This document shows positions 56,564 to 63,853 of a DNA stretch of 64,000 nt, in pieces; positions within the stretch are counted from its first letter, which is position 1, and each line of letters opens with the position of its first letter. The notes under the pieces are model-generated. The model was given only the letters and a program-made list of their open reading frames with translations. It ran no database searches and was not told the DNA's origin. This stretch comes from a virus, in IMG/VR virus record IMGVR_UViG_3300035390_000014, positions 62,001 to 126,000 of that record; one strand, written 5' to 3'. The translations under genes were made by a program, and so were the position numbers.

Positions 56564-57406
56564 TTGAAAATTTATAAATTTGCATTACTTAGTATTATGA
56601 GTATGTTGATTATGGTGATGTTCACAGTCCCGTCATTTGCTGGTGCGGATGCGGATGCTGATGCTAAAGCTAAAGCTGGTGCAACATCATCCATTGATTC
56701 TCATGATAATATTACCAATCAACGTGGTTATGCCATTCAGGGTCAGGTACAGTACCCCGGAATGCCCGGATACTTTGGTCCCAATAACAAACCCGGTCAT
56801 CAGTTCATTTCCCTTAATAAATTGTTGATGTATAACACAGCTTGGAACATTAAAGCTGAATACGGTTCTACAACCGGCCAGACAATCAATATAACTCCCC
56901 ATGCCAAAATGGTTACCCCGGAAGAAAGAAGTAAAGTTGTCATCTGCACCAAGGATATCTTTGACAAGACCAAATTTGAAATTGATCTCCTTGCAGTCGG
57001 TGCCATTAATTCAACCCAGAAAAATGTTATTTCTTCTGACTTGTTGGATTATGTTTTAGCAACGGCAGCCAAATATGGCGCCACCCATGTCCAGTTTCTG
57101 GCTGAGGGTACTAACACTGAACTCCAGTCTTCTGGTTGGGGTATTGGTCTTAATTATACCAAAGCTACAGATACATCAGTATCAACTGGCGGCACCGGGT
57201 TCTCAACTGGATGGTCCGGTTATCAGAATCTACCCTGGCAGCAATTCTTCTTTTTGAAGGTTGTTAATCCTGGAGCAGTTGCTTCAATTACACCTGATAT
57301 TGAAAAAGCAGATGTTGTTGAAAACGACGTAATTGTAAAAGATAATACCAAAGTAGATAATGCTGTGAAAGAAGCCTCTACAAAACAGGGTGGAAATCAC
57401 AACTAA
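56564..57406 (+). CDS. Second secreted protein
   Basis: A 280-aa protein with signal peptide MKIYKFALLSIMSMLIMVMFTVPSFA and an unusual mature start GADADADAKAKAGATSS. The body has aromatic/Gly motifs and a C-terminal acidic tail. GC content is clearly higher than the genome around it (CCCGGAATGCCCGG-type runs), a sign of recent transfer from a host. TTG start. It lies after the second riboswitch gene and a terminator, so it may have its own promoter. Confidence 0.7.
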   Translation: MKIYKFALLSIMSMLIMVMFTVPSFAGADADADAKAKAGATSSIDSHDNITNQRGYAIQGQVQYPGMPGYFGPNNKPGHQFISLNKLLMYNTAWNIKAEYGSTTGQTINITPHAKMVTPEERSKVVICTKDIFDKTKFEIDLLAVGAINSTQKNVISSDLLDYVLATAAKYGATHVQFLAEGTNTELQSSGWGIGLNYTKATDTSVSTGGTGFSTGWSGYQNLPWQQFFFLKVVNPGAVASITPDIEKADVVENDVIVKDNTKVDNAVKEASTKQGGNHN

Positions 57407-57441
57407 GAATTAAAATTGAGTTAAGTTTATTTAGTGAGTTT

Positions 57442-57481
57442 AAAAAATGAGTCGTCAAGTTATTAGGCGACTCATTTTTTT
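57442..57481. terminator. Bidirectional rho-independent terminator
   Basis: AAAAAATGAGTCG / CGACTCATTTTTTT stem-loop closing the exported-protein cassette. Confidence 0.85.
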
Positions 57482-57525
57482 GTCATTTTTTTATGAGTAT
57501 AAAACTTGAAGTCCCCTACTGCTAG

Positions 57526-57560
57526 TTGATTTCTCTAAGCTATTGAACATATTATAAATA
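57526..57560 (+). promoter_or_regulatory. TTGATT...GAACATATTATAAAT promoter-like box
   Basis: TTGATTTCT (57526-57534) and GAACATATTATAAAT (57545-57559), same spacing as at 44322-44355; 39 bases before ATG 57599. Confidence 0.6.
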
Positions 57561-57598
57561 CTAGTTATTGTATGTTAATTCTTTAATAGAGAGGTTAT

Positions 57599-58933
57599 AT
57601 GAATATAATTGTTCAAATTCCAGATGAAGTTTCTCAAGTTTTAGAAGGCGAAGGTACTAATAAACAAAAAACTAATCGGTTGGCAATGGTTGGATACTCA
57701 GGATATCAGATAAAATATTATTTGAAAGTATGGAGTGAACAAAATAAAGAACCACTAAACTCTTCTGATAATGTTTTACTAGTAAATGGTACTCCTAATA
57801 TTAATAAAGAATTTAAAAACAACAAGGCATCAATTGAAATTGTTTCAACAACAATTAAAACAATTGATGAAGGAATTGCTGCTGCAAATATAGACTTTGA
57901 TGTTTGGGAAGTTGAAAGTGCAAAGGTTGGATCATGGAACACAACAATGAAAATTGATGATGCTCCAGTCCAGGTAGTCAATTATAAAGTTCAGATTAAA
58001 TTAAAAGCAATAGTAAAAAATCATGTTAAAGAAACATTTGAAAAACTATTTGAAAAACTTCCAATAAATAACACATTATATCCAAAACTCCCATCAAAAC
58101 CTAACCCTCAATATATGCTAGAAGTTGGTCTTGTAGATCAACATTTTGGTATGTTAGCATGGGCAAAAGAAACCCTATCAGATTATGATCTTAAAATTGC
58201 TGAACTATTATATATAGAATCAGCAAAGAAAGCCATCAATAGGATAAAAAATCCAGAACAAATAGGTAAAATACTCCTTCCAATTGGTCATGACTTTTTC
58301 CACATTAATGATCAATCCAATACAACTCCAAGAGCAGGCCATCGTTTAGATGTAGATGGACGTCTAGCCAAAGTCTTTTCAGTAGGTATGAGAGCTGCAG
58401 TTAAAGCTATTGATTATTTAAAAACAATTGCTCCTGTTGAAATAGTTTTTGTACCTGGAAATCATGACCCTCAAATGAGCTATTACCTATGTATTACTCT
58501 ACAAGCTTGGTATAGAAATTGTCCAGATATATATTTTGATATAGATCAAGAAGGAATTGTAAATCCTACTGCTAGAAAATATGTGGCATGGGGAAAAGGA
58601 CTATTAGGGATGAGCCATGGATTAGATGAGAAAATGTCTGACCTTCCAGGTATTATGGCTAACGAGGCAAAACATTTATGGGCAAATGCAATATATAAAG
58701 AAATTCATATTGGACATTTTCATAAAGTAAGATCTTCATCAACATTCAAACATTTCACCGATACAGTAAATCAAACAGTTGTTAGAACTTTACCAAGTTT
58801 ATGTGGGAGCGATGATTATTCATATGCACATGGTTGGTTATCAGAAGGAGTGCAGGCAGCTGAATTTTATCTATGGGATAAAGAATATGGACCTGTACAA
58901 TATATCTCAGTAAAAGCAGAAGAAATATTATAA
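57599..58933 (+). CDS. Calcineurin-like metallophosphoesterase
   Basis: A 444-aa protein. Residues 1-150 are a helix-rich, possibly DNA-binding domain. The C-terminal domain has LEVGLVDQHFGML, ILLPIGHDFFHIN, VFVPGNHDPQMSYYL (metal GNHD), GLLGMSHGLDEKMSD and IHIGHFHKVR (GHFH), a full set of phosphoesterase metal ligands. Similar phage proteins are common and their substrate is unknown; a nucleic-acid phosphodiesterase is one possibility. Confidence 0.78.
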   Translation: MNIIVQIPDEVSQVLEGEGTNKQKTNRLAMVGYSGYQIKYYLKVWSEQNKEPLNSSDNVLLVNGTPNINKEFKNNKASIEIVSTTIKTIDEGIAAANIDFDVWEVESAKVGSWNTTMKIDDAPVQVVNYKVQIKLKAIVKNHVKETFEKLFEKLPINNTLYPKLPSKPNPQYMLEVGLVDQHFGMLAWAKETLSDYDLKIAELLYIESAKKAINRIKNPEQIGKILLPIGHDFFHINDQSNTTPRAGHRLDVDGRLAKVFSVGMRAAVKAIDYLKTIAPVEIVFVPGNHDPQMSYYLCITLQAWYRNCPDIYFDIDQEGIVNPTARKYVAWGKGLLGMSHGLDEKMSDLPGIMANEAKHLWANAIYKEIHIGHFHKVRSSSTFKHFTDTVNQTVVRTLPSLCGSDDYSYAHGWLSEGVQAAEFYLWDKEYGPVQYISVKAEEIL

Positions 58934-58949
58934 TTAAAAAGAGGAATAA

Positions 58950-59879
58950 ATGAAAATTTTAATTACTGGTGGTGCTGGATTTGCAGGATGTGGTATTGTT
59001 AAAAGATTTTTGAAATTAAATCATGAAGTAACTGTTATAGATATAGTTCCAAAATCACATTCAAATTTACATAATGTTAACGATCATAATTTTTCATATA
59101 TATGGAAATCTGTACATGATGTTAATAAAGAAGATATTAAAGATAAAGAGATTATAATACATTTAGCTGCTCAGGCTGATGTTCCTATGGCATTTGGATC
59201 ACCAAGATGGACTTCATTTCAAAACATTGATGGTTTGTTAGCTATGTTAGAAGTTTGTCGTGGGGAAAAACATATTAAAAAATTTGTAGTAGCTTCATCT
59301 GGTAATGTATTTGGAAGATATAAATATATACCAATAGATGAAAAACATCAATACATGCCACATAATCCATATGCATTTTCTAAAGCTTCTCAAGAGTTAG
59401 CAGCCATGAGTTATTATAGATGTTATAATATACCTATAATTATTTTAGCAACAGGTGTAGTAGCTGGTCCATATATGAGAAAAGAAGTTTTTATTTATAA
59501 ATGGTTATATAATATCCTTACAAATAAACCAACTTATTTAGAAGGTGGGTCCCAAACAAGAGATTTAACATATGTAACAGATACTATAGATGTTTTTAAT
59601 TTAGCTATAGAGGCTCCTGATGAAAAAGTTATTGGCGAAAAATTCTTAATATCATATGGAGAAGAAAATTCAGTTAAGGATCTTCTTGATATGTGTTATA
59701 GTGTTACTGGAGATAAACCAAATATTATTCATACAGATTTCAGACCAGGAGAAGAAGGACAAAGAGAATATTTTGATAATACAAAAGCTAGAAAAATATT
59801 AGGATATACTCCAAAAGTTGATCCACTAGAAACAATTGGGAATATAGCTAATTGGATAAAAAATATAATACTTAAATAA
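58950..59879 (+). CDS. NAD-dependent sugar epimerase/dehydratase (SDR)
   Basis: A 309-aa extended SDR: ILITGGAGFAGCGIVKRFLK (Rossmann GxxGxxG), HLAAQADVPMAFGSP, VVASSGNVFG, and the catalytic Tyr-x3-Lys as YAFSKASQELAAMSYYR (about 146-150). C-terminal DLTYVTDTIDVFNLAI. Likely a UDP-sugar 4-epimerase or related nucleotide-sugar enzyme. AGAGGAATA precedes the ATG. Confidence 0.82.
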   Translation: MKILITGGAGFAGCGIVKRFLKLNHEVTVIDIVPKSHSNLHNVNDHNFSYIWKSVHDVNKEDIKDKEIIIHLAAQADVPMAFGSPRWTSFQNIDGLLAMLEVCRGEKHIKKFVVASSGNVFGRYKYIPIDEKHQYMPHNPYAFSKASQELAAMSYYRCYNIPIIILATGVVAGPYMRKEVFIYKWLYNILTNKPTYLEGGSQTRDLTYVTDTIDVFNLAIEAPDEKVIGEKFLISYGEENSVKDLLDMCYSVTGDKPNIIHTDFRPGEEGQREYFDNTKARKILGYTPKVDPLETIGNIANWIKNIILK

Positions 59880-59890
59880 AAGAGGAAAAA

Positions 59891-60613
59891 ATGATTGTAT
59901 ACAAGTATACTGCAGGCACATATATAATAGAAGATTTTAATCAAGAAGTGAATGATGAATTATTCAACAATGTTGTAAATAATTATTTGAAGGCAAGAAA
60001 TGAATTAGATACTAATGCCGAAGTTAAACGGATAATGAGAAAAAATGGCTTTCTTATAGTATGTGGATATGCTAGTTTAAGTAATATTAATTTAGTAAAT
60101 GTTATTAAAGCTTTTTTAGAAATACATAATTTTGTTGTTAATTATATGGAAGATACTCCATCTGAAATTATTAATATTTTGAAGAATTTTTTGCCTGTTA
60201 TAAGTAAAAGAAAAGGAGATCAGTGTGGTGGTATTAATCCTGATACACCATCTATTGATCCTGGGATTTTAGCATTGAGTAATTCTTTAAATTTATTTCC
60301 TGGTATAAAAACATTTTCATCTTGTGAAGGTCATATTAAACAAGACAGTGGCACAATGTATATATTATTTACAGCAGAAACAATGGAGAATTTATCTGAT
60401 CTAGCATTTGTTTTATGGAATGGATTAGAAGAAGTAGCTTCCATTTATCCTGATCTCCCTATGTTTAAATTAACTTTCGATTTTGGTCAATGGCCAAGTA
60501 TTAAGAAAGCATATTTTGAAATGAGATTAGTATATCAAGAAAAATATAGGGTAGATGTTTTTGAATCAGCAGAGATTCTAGCACGGTACATTAAGACCCA
60601 TTCAGTGGGGTAA
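59891..60613 (+). CDS. Hypothetical protein (240 aa)
   Basis: Not recognised. N-terminal half mixed, including FLIVCGYASLSNINLVNVIKAFLEIHNF; C-terminal FSSCEGHIKQDSGTMYILFTAETMENLSDLAFVLWNGLEEV with CEGH that might bind metal. AGAGGAAAAA precedes the ATG; it lies with the epimerase. Confidence 0.5.
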   Translation: MIVYKYTAGTYIIEDFNQEVNDELFNNVVNNYLKARNELDTNAEVKRIMRKNGFLIVCGYASLSNINLVNVIKAFLEIHNFVVNYMEDTPSEIINILKNFLPVISKRKGDQCGGINPDTPSIDPGILALSNSLNLFPGIKTFSSCEGHIKQDSGTMYILFTAETMENLSDLAFVLWNGLEEVASIYPDLPMFKLTFDFGQWPSIKKAYFEMRLVYQEKYRVDVFESAEILARYIKTHSVG

Positions 60614-60615
60614 CT

Positions 60616-60900
60616 ATGACATCTTTAAATATATTAATGAAAGATCCAGATTGGCAATTTTTAAGAAAAAAATTGTTAAATAAATGGATGTGTAGACCTG
60701 ATTGGTGTTGTATGGAACTTAGAAAGTATATGGGTAGATATCTTAATACATCACCAAATATTAAATTAAAAATAGTATCAACTTATTTATCTAGTTCTGG
60801 GTTTAGAGTTGGAGCTATTAATCATCCACGTATAACACAATTAAAAACTGAGTTATATTTGGAGATTAAAAAAAGAAAAAATAATAATAAATGGAGTTGA
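60616..60900 (+). CDS. Small paralogous protein A
   Basis: A 94-aa basic protein: LMKDPDWQFLRKKLLNKWMCRPDWCCMELRKYMG...RVGAINHPRITQLKTELYLEIKKRKNN. Clearly homologous to the next gene (shared PDWCC/PEWCC, ELRKY/QLRKF, HPRITQL/HPCINKL). Cys pair and His suggest a small metal-binding or DNA-binding fold. Function unknown. Confidence 0.6.
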   Translation: MTSLNILMKDPDWQFLRKKLLNKWMCRPDWCCMELRKYMGRYLNTSPNIKLKIVSTYLSSSGFRVGAINHPRITQLKTELYLEIKKRKNNNKWS

Positions 60901-60970
60901 CAAAAAATATGTTATATAGGACACATTAAACGAGTTAAGGAGTCATATATAACACATTAAAGGAGTTACT

Positions 60971-61252
60971 ATGAAACCAATACGAGAGATAGTAAAAAGT
61001 CCAAAATGGCAAAAGGTTAGAGAAAGTCTCTTAGGTAAATGGAATCATGAACCTGAATGGTGTTGTCAACAACTAAGAAAATTTATAAGTCCTTTACATA
61101 AAGCTTCTATAAATGAATTAAGAATAATGATGAATTATTTAACTATAACACCAATAAGAATTGGTAAGATAAAACATCCTTGTATAAATAAATTAAGATT
61201 AGAAGTTTCAATAGAAATGAAAAAGCGTAAAGCAAAGGGGATTTGGAAATGA
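60971..61252 (+). CDS. Small paralogous protein B
   Basis: A 93-aa duplicate of the previous gene: IVKSPKWQKVRESLLGKWNHEPEWCCQQLRKFI...RIGKIKHPCINKLRLEVSIEMKKRK. The 70 bases between them repeat CACATTAAAxGAGTTA twice, probably left by the duplication, the second copy overlapping the ribosome site. Confidence 0.6.
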   Translation: MKPIREIVKSPKWQKVRESLLGKWNHEPEWCCQQLRKFISPLHKASINELRIMMNYLTITPIRIGKIKHPCINKLRLEVSIEMKKRKAKGIWK

Positions 61253-61458
61253 TGCATATAAATGATATAGACGGAGAAGAACTTGGTAAATTTTTAAATG
61301 ATGTGCATATTAATTTTTATGGTAATAGTAATTCAAAGGCTAATTTATTTGAAGGTGGAAATGTAGGTCAAGCTATATTAGGTTTAGCTATAGTAGAAGC
61401 ATCTAAAAATATTAAAAAAGGGTTGATTGAACTAGCAAATGCAATAGAAAAGTTATAA
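61249..61458 (+). CDS. Small hypothetical protein
   Basis: About 69 aa, starting MMHINDIDGEELGKFLNDVHINFYGNSNSKANLFEGGNVGQAILGLAIVEASKN. Overlaps the end of paralog B. Not recognised. Confidence 0.5.
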   Translation: MMHINDIDGEELGKFLNDVHINFYGNSNSKANLFEGGNVGQAILGLAIVEASKNIKKGLIELANAIEKL

Positions 61459-61482
61459 GAAACGAACTGTAATAAACACCAG

Positions 61483-61517
61483 TTAACATCTAAAACTTTT
61501 AGAACATATTATAAATG
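61483..61517 (+). promoter_or_regulatory. GAACATATTATAAATG promoter-like box
   Basis: TTAACA (61483-61488) then TTTTAGAACATATTATAAATG (box 61502-61517), 40 bases before the ATG at 61557. Confidence 0.6.
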
Positions 61518-61556
61518 ATCAATTCATGATCTATTAATTACTTTTAGGAGCGTAAA

Positions 61557-61682
61557 ATGAAAATCACCGACTATTGTTATAAACATAGTTTTACGGTTGA
61601 TACAGATTTTACCGCTGATATGGCGCCAGCTTATATTAGTAATCCTGAAACAAATAATCATATTCCGCACAGAAGGCTCTAA
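61557..61682 (+). CDS. Very small protein (41 aa)
   Basis: MKITDYCYKHSFTVDTDFTADMAPAYISNPETNNHIPHRRL with a TAGGAGCG ribosome site and its own promoter box, and followed by a terminator. Function unknown; the isolated transcript layout supports it as real. Confidence 0.5.
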   Translation: MKITDYCYKHSFTVDTDFTADMAPAYISNPETNNHIPHRRL

Positions 61683-61715
61683 GCACATCATCGCTGTCCT
61701 TCTTTGGAATTATAA

Positions 61716-61746
61716 AAGAGGGAATAAGCTCAGACACAACCCTCTT
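61716..61746 (+). terminator. Rho-independent terminator
   Basis: AAGAGGG / CCCTCTT stem with a 17-base loop and a T-rich tail, between the 41-aa gene and tRNA-Asp. Confidence 0.65.
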
Positions 61747-61794
61747 CTTTTATTAAAAAACAAACAAAAAAATACATGAGCGTGAGTTTATTCC

Positions 61795-61871
61795 GGTGGC
61801 GTAGTGTAACTGGCTACACGTCTGATTGTCTATCAGAAAATATGCGGGTTCGAGTCCCGTCGCCATCGCCA
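61795..61871 (+). tRNA. tRNA-Asp (GTC)
   Basis: Acceptor GGTGGCG/CGCCATC, anticodon arm TCTGA-TTGTCTA-TCAGA, T-arm GCGGG-TTCGAGT-CCCGT, encoded CCA. Confidence 0.9.
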
Positions 61872-61885
61872 AAAATATTTTATGT

Positions 61886-61962
61886 ACCCTTGTAGTGTAA
61901 CTTGGCGAGCACGATTGGCTGTTAACCAATAAGTTCGGGTTCAAATCCTGACTAGGGTGCCA
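61886..61962 (+). tRNA. tRNA-Asn (GTT)
   Basis: Acceptor ACCCTTG/CTAGGGT with one mismatch, anticodon arm ATTGG-CTGTTAA-CCAAT, T-loop TTCAAAT, encoded CCA. Confidence 0.88.
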
Positions 61963-62000
61963 CACAATACTGTTAATCTAGTCAATAGTAATAGCCATTA

Positions 62001-62015
62001 GAACATATTATAAAA
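62001..62015 (+). promoter_or_regulatory. GAACATATTATAAAA promoter-like box
   Basis: TTAGAACATATTATAAAAAGG directly before the endonuclease ATG at 62026; the box merges into the ribosome site. No surrounding inverted repeat here, unlike 47482 and 53760. Confidence 0.6.
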
Positions 62016-62025
62016 AGGATATAAT

Positions 62026-62697
62026 ATGTTATGTGATTATGGTTGTGGGCAAGAAGCTAGATATACAATAGGTAATGGTAAATTATGTTGTTCTAAACAT
62101 TATAATTCATGCCCGGAACTTAGAAGAAAGAATAGTAATTCTGTTAAAAAAAGTAGAGAAAAAGAAAAAGAGTTGGGAATAAAAAGATATTCTCCACAAT
62201 ATTTAAAAGTTAAATGTCAATATTGTGATAGAATAACTACACAAAACATGATAAAAAGACATGAAAAATTTTGTTATTTAAATCCATTAAATATAAAATT
62301 ATGCCCTGTTTGTAATAAACCAGTTAAAGATTATAAAAATGCAACTACATGTTCTCAACAATGTGGTCAAAGATATTTCAGAAGTATGTTTGATAAGGTT
62401 AGACGTGAAAGAAATATGAGTTGGATTGATGATTTATATGATGGTGGTTCACATTATAAGACTATTTGTTTTAGATATCATGAGAAAAAATGTATTATAT
62501 GTGGTGAAGATATAGCAGTATCTGTTCATCATTATGATGGAAATCATGATAATAATAAACCAGAAAATTTAGTTCCTTTATGTATGAATCATCATGTTTA
62601 TATACATAGTACAGTTGAAAATATGTATATTATAAAAGAATGTGTTGATGAATATGTTAAGGAATATTGTAAGAAAAACAATTTAATGCACCTGTAA
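62026..62697 (+). CDS. HNH homing endonuclease ending inside a tRNA gene
   Basis: A 223-aa protein: MLCDYGCGQEARYTIGNGKLCCSKHYNSCP zinc module first, a second finger (CQYCDRITTQNMIKRHEKFC), a third (CPVCNKPVKDYKNATTCSQQCG), and the HNH core CIICGEDIAVSVHHYDGNHDNNKPENLVPLCMNHHVYIH. The final codons ATG CAC CTG TAA overlap the first ten bases of tRNA-Thr; U8-A9 of the tRNA forms the stop. Confidence 0.85.
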   Translation: MLCDYGCGQEARYTIGNGKLCCSKHYNSCPELRRKNSNSVKKSREKEKELGIKRYSPQYLKVKCQYCDRITTQNMIKRHEKFCYLNPLNIKLCPVCNKPVKDYKNATTCSQQCGQRYFRSMFDKVRRERNMSWIDDLYDGGSHYKTICFRYHEKKCIICGEDIAVSVHHYDGNHDNNKPENLVPLCMNHHVYIHSTVENMYIIKECVDEYVKEYCKKNNLMHL

Positions 62698-62761
62698 TTC
62701 AATGGTAGAATGCAAGTTTTGTAATCTTGTTATGGGGGTTCAAATCCTCTCAGGTGCTCCA
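62688..62761 (+). tRNA. tRNA-Thr (TGT)
   Basis: Acceptor GCACCTG/CAGGTGC, anticodon loop TTTGTAA, T-loop TTCAAAT, encoded CCA, 74 nt. The first ten bases are also coding for the upstream endonuclease. Confidence 0.88.
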
Positions 62762-62770
62762 AACAAATAT

Positions 62771-62847
62771 GCAACTGTAGCTCAGTCTGGTAGAGCGTCT
62801 GGGTGAAGTCCAGAGCGTCGGGGGTTCAATTCCTCTCGGTTGCACCA
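62771..62847 (+). tRNA. tRNA-Phe (GAA)
   Basis: Acceptor GCAACTG/CGGTTGC, anticodon arm TCTGG-GTGAAGT-CCAGA, T-loop TTCAATT, encoded CCA. The loop base after the anticodon is G rather than the usual A. Confidence 0.85.
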
Positions 62848-62857
62848 ATAATTTTAT

Positions 62858-62949
62858 GGGTTCGTCACCTAGATGGCCGATGGTACCAGACTTTTAATCT
62901 GGAGCGGATATCAATCCCCACGTGAGTTCGAATCTCACCGAACCCACCA
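62858..62949 (+). tRNA. tRNA-Lys (TTT) with a long variable arm
   Basis: Acceptor GGGTTCG/CGAACCC and A73 as in Lys tRNAs; anticodon arm CCAGA-CTTTTAA-TCTGG; T-arm GTGAG-TTCGAAT-CTCAC; encoded CCA. It is 92 nt because a GGAT-ATCA-ATCC stem-loop makes a class II-type variable arm, normally seen only in Leu, Ser and Tyr tRNAs. Confidence 0.8.
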
Positions 62950-63120
62950 TAAAATTTATACAAAAAAAAGATAGACTGACAGATAGATAACGAAATCCCA
63001 AAGGGACCCGTTATAGATAGACAGGGGTTAGTACAATAATCTCTTATATACTAGTTAATAATATATATAGTAATATTTACTATAATGGATTGTATTATAA
63101 GAAACTTTCTTTTTCATATA
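62950..63120. other. Gene-free region with short GATAGA repeats
   Basis: 171 bases without a reading frame of note. It holds several GATAGA units, an AACG...CGTT/CCC...GGG hairpin near 62988-63012, and an AT-rich TTAATAATATATATAG stretch loosely like the CTATATATATTAATATACAT box. Confidence 0.4.
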
Positions 63121-63136
63121 GAACATATTATAAATG
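63121..63136 (+). promoter_or_regulatory. GAACATATTATAAATG promoter-like box
   Basis: CATATAGAACATATTATAAATGATAACC, 26 bases before the ATG at 63162. Confidence 0.65.
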
Positions 63137-63161
63137 ATAACCGTGTATAGGAGAATTTATT

Positions 63162-63677
63162 ATGAGTGTCAAAGATTTGGTAGAAAAAGGTCGTGTCGAT
63201 AAAGAACTAGAATGGATTAAAAAAAGAGAAGCTGAAAAACAAACTCATATTGATGAAAAAGCAAAAAGAGTTAAACAAGCTCAAGCACATATTGATAGTT
63301 TAATGACTGCATTTGAAAAAATATATTTTGATATTGATGCAACTGATGAAGAAGTTGCTAAATGTATATTAGAAGAAAATTATAGTATTATGGATAGTAA
63401 CCAATGTCTGTATAGTCAATTAGCTTTCAGAGAGAAAGATGTTCGTAAATATGTAGATGCTGAAAGACATTCATGGGGGACATCATCTCCACGTGATCAT
63501 GAATTTTATTTAATATCAAAATATGAAAAATATAATATATGGAAAAAAGCTTTAGAAGATAAATTTGGTATATTTATTCAATTCAGAGAAGAAGAACATG
63601 AGGGAGCAAGCAGAGGTTATAATGCTCCACCTGAAAGAGATTCATCTGGCATTGAATGTATTTTAAGTATTAAATAG
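63162..63677 (+). CDS. Hypothetical protein (171 aa)
   Basis: Charged helical N-terminus (KDLVEKGRVDKELEWIKKREAEKQTHIDEKAKRVKQAQAHID, coiled coil), then a mixed domain ending IQFREEEHEGASRGYNAPPERDSSGIE. AGGAGAA precedes the ATG. Not recognised. Confidence 0.55.
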   Translation: MSVKDLVEKGRVDKELEWIKKREAEKQTHIDEKAKRVKQAQAHIDSLMTAFEKIYFDIDATDEEVAKCILEENYSIMDSNQCLYSQLAFREKDVRKYVDAERHSWGTSSPRDHEFYLISKYEKYNIWKKALEDKFGIFIQFREEEHEGASRGYNAPPERDSSGIECILSIK

Positions 63678-63686
63678 GAGTCTAAA

Positions 63687-63827
63687 ATGCAAAAAGCTTT
63701 ATATAGAAAACACAATGATAGGCAAATGAATAGTAGTACATATCATAAGAAAGATGGTACTAACATTAGAGCTAAATTAAAAATTCAATTAAAGAAACGT
63801 ATTCAAGAAACTATTTCAGACAAATAG
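63687..63827 (+). CDS. Very small basic protein (46 aa)
   Basis: MQKALYRKHNDRQMNSSTYH, then KKDGTNIRAKLKIQLKKRIQETISDK. TAGGAGTC precedes its ATG, nine bases after the previous stop. Probably nucleic-acid binding by charge; unknown. Confidence 0.5.
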   Translation: MQKALYRKHNDRQMNSSTYHKKDGTNIRAKLKIQLKKRIQETISDK

Positions 63828-63843
63828 AACATAATATAAATGA
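63828..63843 (+). promoter_or_regulatory. GAACATAATATAAATG promoter-like box
   Basis: TAGAACATAATATAAATGAATGAGG, just before the partial gene at 63854; identical to the box at 39460. Confidence 0.6.
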
Positions 63844-63853
63844 ATGAGGTTAT

